Positions 23,953 through 25,103 of a DNA stretch of 25,103 bases are shown piece by piece. Source of the DNA: Bacillus pseudomycoides DSM 12442 (GTDB lineage: Bacteria; Bacillota; Bacilli; Bacillales; Bacillaceae_G); the NCBI RefSeq assembly GCF_000161455.1, contig NZ_CM000745.1:5476827-5501929 (forward strand). Direction: 5' to 3'. The translations under genes were made by a program, and so were the position numbers. The notes under the pieces are model-generated. The model worked only from the letters and a program-made list of their open reading frames with translations. It was not told the DNA's origin and did no database searches. Within the stretch, counting starts at the first letter, position 1, and every line of letters starts with the position of its first letter.

Positions 23953-24040
23953 CTAATTCCGATATGTTAAATCGGATAAAGTGAAGTATTTCTTGCGGTG
24001 ATTTTCTTTCAGCTCTCTAAAATCAGCCTTCACCAATTAG
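23953..24040 (-). promoter_or_regulatory. three-way-junction leader of the BCCT gene
   Basis: On -, CTAATT (24035-24040) pairs with AATTAG (23953-23958); inside it GTGAAG/CTTCAC (24028-24033 with 23981-23986) carries a GATTTT/AAAATC stem, and CCGAT/ATCGG (23971-23975 with 23959-23963) forms the other arm. This is a riboswitch-like shape, but there is no terminator, and no known class fits. The AATTAG side ends about 40 bases before the start codon. Confidence 0.4.
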
Positions 24041-24079
24041 AATTCTTATGGACAGTTGAGCCTCCATATAACCGTTCGG

Positions 24080-24107
24080 ATTATAAAATGGAGATGCTAC
24101 CGCCAAA
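24080..24107 (-). promoter_or_regulatory. candidate promoter of the BCCT gene
   Basis: On -, TATAAT at 24080-24085 with a weak TTTGGC 16 bases upstream; its start near 24073 would include the whole three-stem leader. The stretch 24110-24310 holds nothing else I can name. Confidence 0.4.
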
Positions 24108-24318
24108 TCGTGCGAGATAGATGCGGATGGGAGTGTGTTTCCCCAAAAAGGTGTGTTACAGTTGGAAAAAAGCCAAATTTACGGATAGCAGCTCTTTCTT
24201 TTTGTAACAATTATGCGGTTGTTTTTGTAAGGATATAGCACTTCTTTGTGAATACACAAACAAATTATTTATGTTTATATAACTATTTTAGTCACAAATC
24301 GACGAATTACTCAAGGAT

Positions 24319-24357
24319 TGTAACCATTTAGTAACCCTATCGTAATAACTGCGTAAC
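24319..24357 (+). promoter_or_regulatory. WalR-like direct repeats, 11-bp period
   Basis: GTAAC, GTAAC, GTAAT, GTAAC begin at 24320, 24331, 24342 and 24353, exactly 11 bases apart. The first, TGTAAC, fits TGTWAH fully; the others differ at the first base. The WalR (YycF) site is TGTWAH-N5-TGTWAH, the same spacing. They lie ahead of a cell-wall protein gene. Confidence 0.5.
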
Positions 24358-24390
24358 ATTATTATCTCAGTTGAAAAATATCCTCTATGC

Positions 24391-24545
24391 TATAAGTAAT
24401 AGAGATATCTATCAAACCTCCTAAAAACACGGAATGAAAACTGCTTTCTATTATTTCTTTCTATATTACAGAGTATTAATGATTTGTTACGAATGGTTTG
24501 TAATTGTGTGATTTCCCAAATTCCGAAAAAAACTGTTGCTATAAT
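24391..24545 (+). promoter_or_regulatory. two candidate -10 elements for the SH3b gene
   Basis: Proximal: extended TGC-TATAAT (24537-24545), about 35 bases before the ATG. Distal: TGC-TATAAG (24388-24396) with TTGAAA at 24371, just after the WalR-like repeats. Both lack a well-spaced -35. Confidence 0.45.
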
Positions 24546-24578
24546 GAGGACACGAAAACAAACGCAATGGAGGCTATC

Positions 24579-25103
24579 ATGAAAAAATTAATTGGTATAG
24601 CAACGGCAGCGGTTTTTGGTCTTGGGATTTTCACTACTTCTGCAAAAGCAGAAACTGTTGTAACAACAGACGTATTAAATGTACGCGAGAACCCAACTAC
24701 TGAATCACAAGTTGTAGGCAAATTATTAAATGGTCATAAATTAGATGTTACAAATACAGAAAACGGATGGTCAAAAATCAAATTAGATGGTAAAGACGCA
24801 TTCGTAAACGCAGAATTTACAAAAAGCATCTATTACGTAACAGCAAACGTATTAAACGTACGTGCTGAAGCAAACACAAACTCAGAAGTTCTTGGTACGC
24901 TTAAGAAAGACGATATGATCGAAACAACGAACCAAGTACAAAATGAGTGGTTACAATTCGAATATAATGGGAAAACGGCTTACGTTCATGTTCCTTTCTT
25001 AACAGGTACAGCACCTGTTATTGAAAAACAAGAAACGCCTGCTCCTGCTCAAGCTGCAGCACCTGCTAAAGCAGAGGCAAAAGCACCAGCAGCACAAGAA
25101 AAA
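24579..25103 (+). CDS. exported SH3b-domain protein, EntA-like (3' end outside window)
   Basis: The first 175 codons are present. A signal peptide (1-24, cut after TSAKA before ETVV) is followed by two bacterial SH3 domains (about 25-84 and 86-147), each with the VLNVRxxxxTxSxVxG opening, then an Ala/Pro/Lys/Glu-rich linker. The layout fits the EntA/EntB/EntC group of exported B. cereus proteins (two SH3b plus a C-terminal 3D domain), once called enterotoxins and now seen as cell-wall binding; the 3D domain would be past the edge. TGGAGG lies 5 bases before the ATG. The WalR-like repeats upstream recall the WalR-activated B. subtilis yocH, also a 3D protein. Confidence 0.8.
   Translation, partial: MKKLIGIATAAVFGLGIFTTSAKAETVVTTDVLNVRENPTTESQVVGKLLNGHKLDVTNTENGWSKIKLDGKDAFVNAEFTKSIYYVTANVLNVRAEANTNSEVLGTLKKDDMIETTNQVQNEWLQFEYNGKTAYVHVPFLTGTAPVIEKQETPAPAQAAAPAKAEAKAPAAQEK

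Noticed and set aside
24056..24238. 60-codon ORF on + upstream of the SH3b gene
   Set aside because: TTG start, no ribosome binding site, Cys/Arg-rich accidental composition.
1..25103. CRISPR arrays, tRNA or rRNA genes, insertion sequences, prophage genes
   Set aside because: No spacer-repeat pattern, tRNA cloverleaf, rRNA-like sequence, transposase or phage protein was seen; the only mobile-like DNA is bcr1 and the R repeats.

Overview
The window looks like chromosomal DNA of a Bacillus cereus-group organism (B. cereus, B. thuringiensis or B. anthracis type). The signs are AT-rich low-GC Firmicute DNA, strong AGGAGG-type ribosome binding sites, sigma-A promoters, U-rich intrinsic terminators after nearly every gene, bcr1-like repeats typical of this group, and exported multi-SH3b proteins of the EntFM/EntA kind. 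Gene identities come from reading the proteins; no database search was possible.

Layout. 1-3.2 kb: end of an unseen gene, a membrane acyltransferase, a 35-residue membrane ORF, a membrane-anchored GH8-like glycosidase carrying a shortened bcr1 element at its 3' end, and a 47-residue ORF. 3.4-5.9 kb: two-gene cytochrome bd-type quinol oxidase of the YthAB class. 6.0-7.8 kb: an intergenic repeat and an ArsB-family transporter. 7.9-10.0 kb: thiC behind a TPP riboswitch, its terminator and a second highly structured leader segment. 10.1-13.8 kb: decayed bcr1, a small membrane protein, the lactate permease lldP with a perfect cre site, and two small conserved genes (DUF2227, YkvA-like DUF1232). 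13.8-16.6 kb: two tandem intergenic repeats and ltaS with an attenuator-like leader. 16.6-17.9 kb: a likely small RNA and dat. 18-20.1 kb: a secreted NlpC/P60 hydrolase with five SH3b domains, a complete bcr1 and another intergenic repeat. 20.4-24 kb: nupC, a small-protein transcription unit that had been hidden in a 'gene-free' gap, and an OpuD-type BCCT transporter with a structured leader. 24.3-25.1 kb: WalR-like direct repeats and the start of an EntA-like SH3b exported protein, cut by the window edge.

The genes are mostly single transcription units rather than one pathway. Recurring themes are respiration and uptake (bd-type oxidase, lactate, nucleosides, betaine, oxyanions) and envelope building (ltaS, P60, SH3b protein, D-amino acid transaminase for D-Ala/D-Glu). 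The most interesting material is between the genes: a four-copy unnamed structured repeat, three bcr1 copies at different stages of decay, a 20-nt palindromic motif present three times, one likely sRNA, and several unexplained structured leaders.
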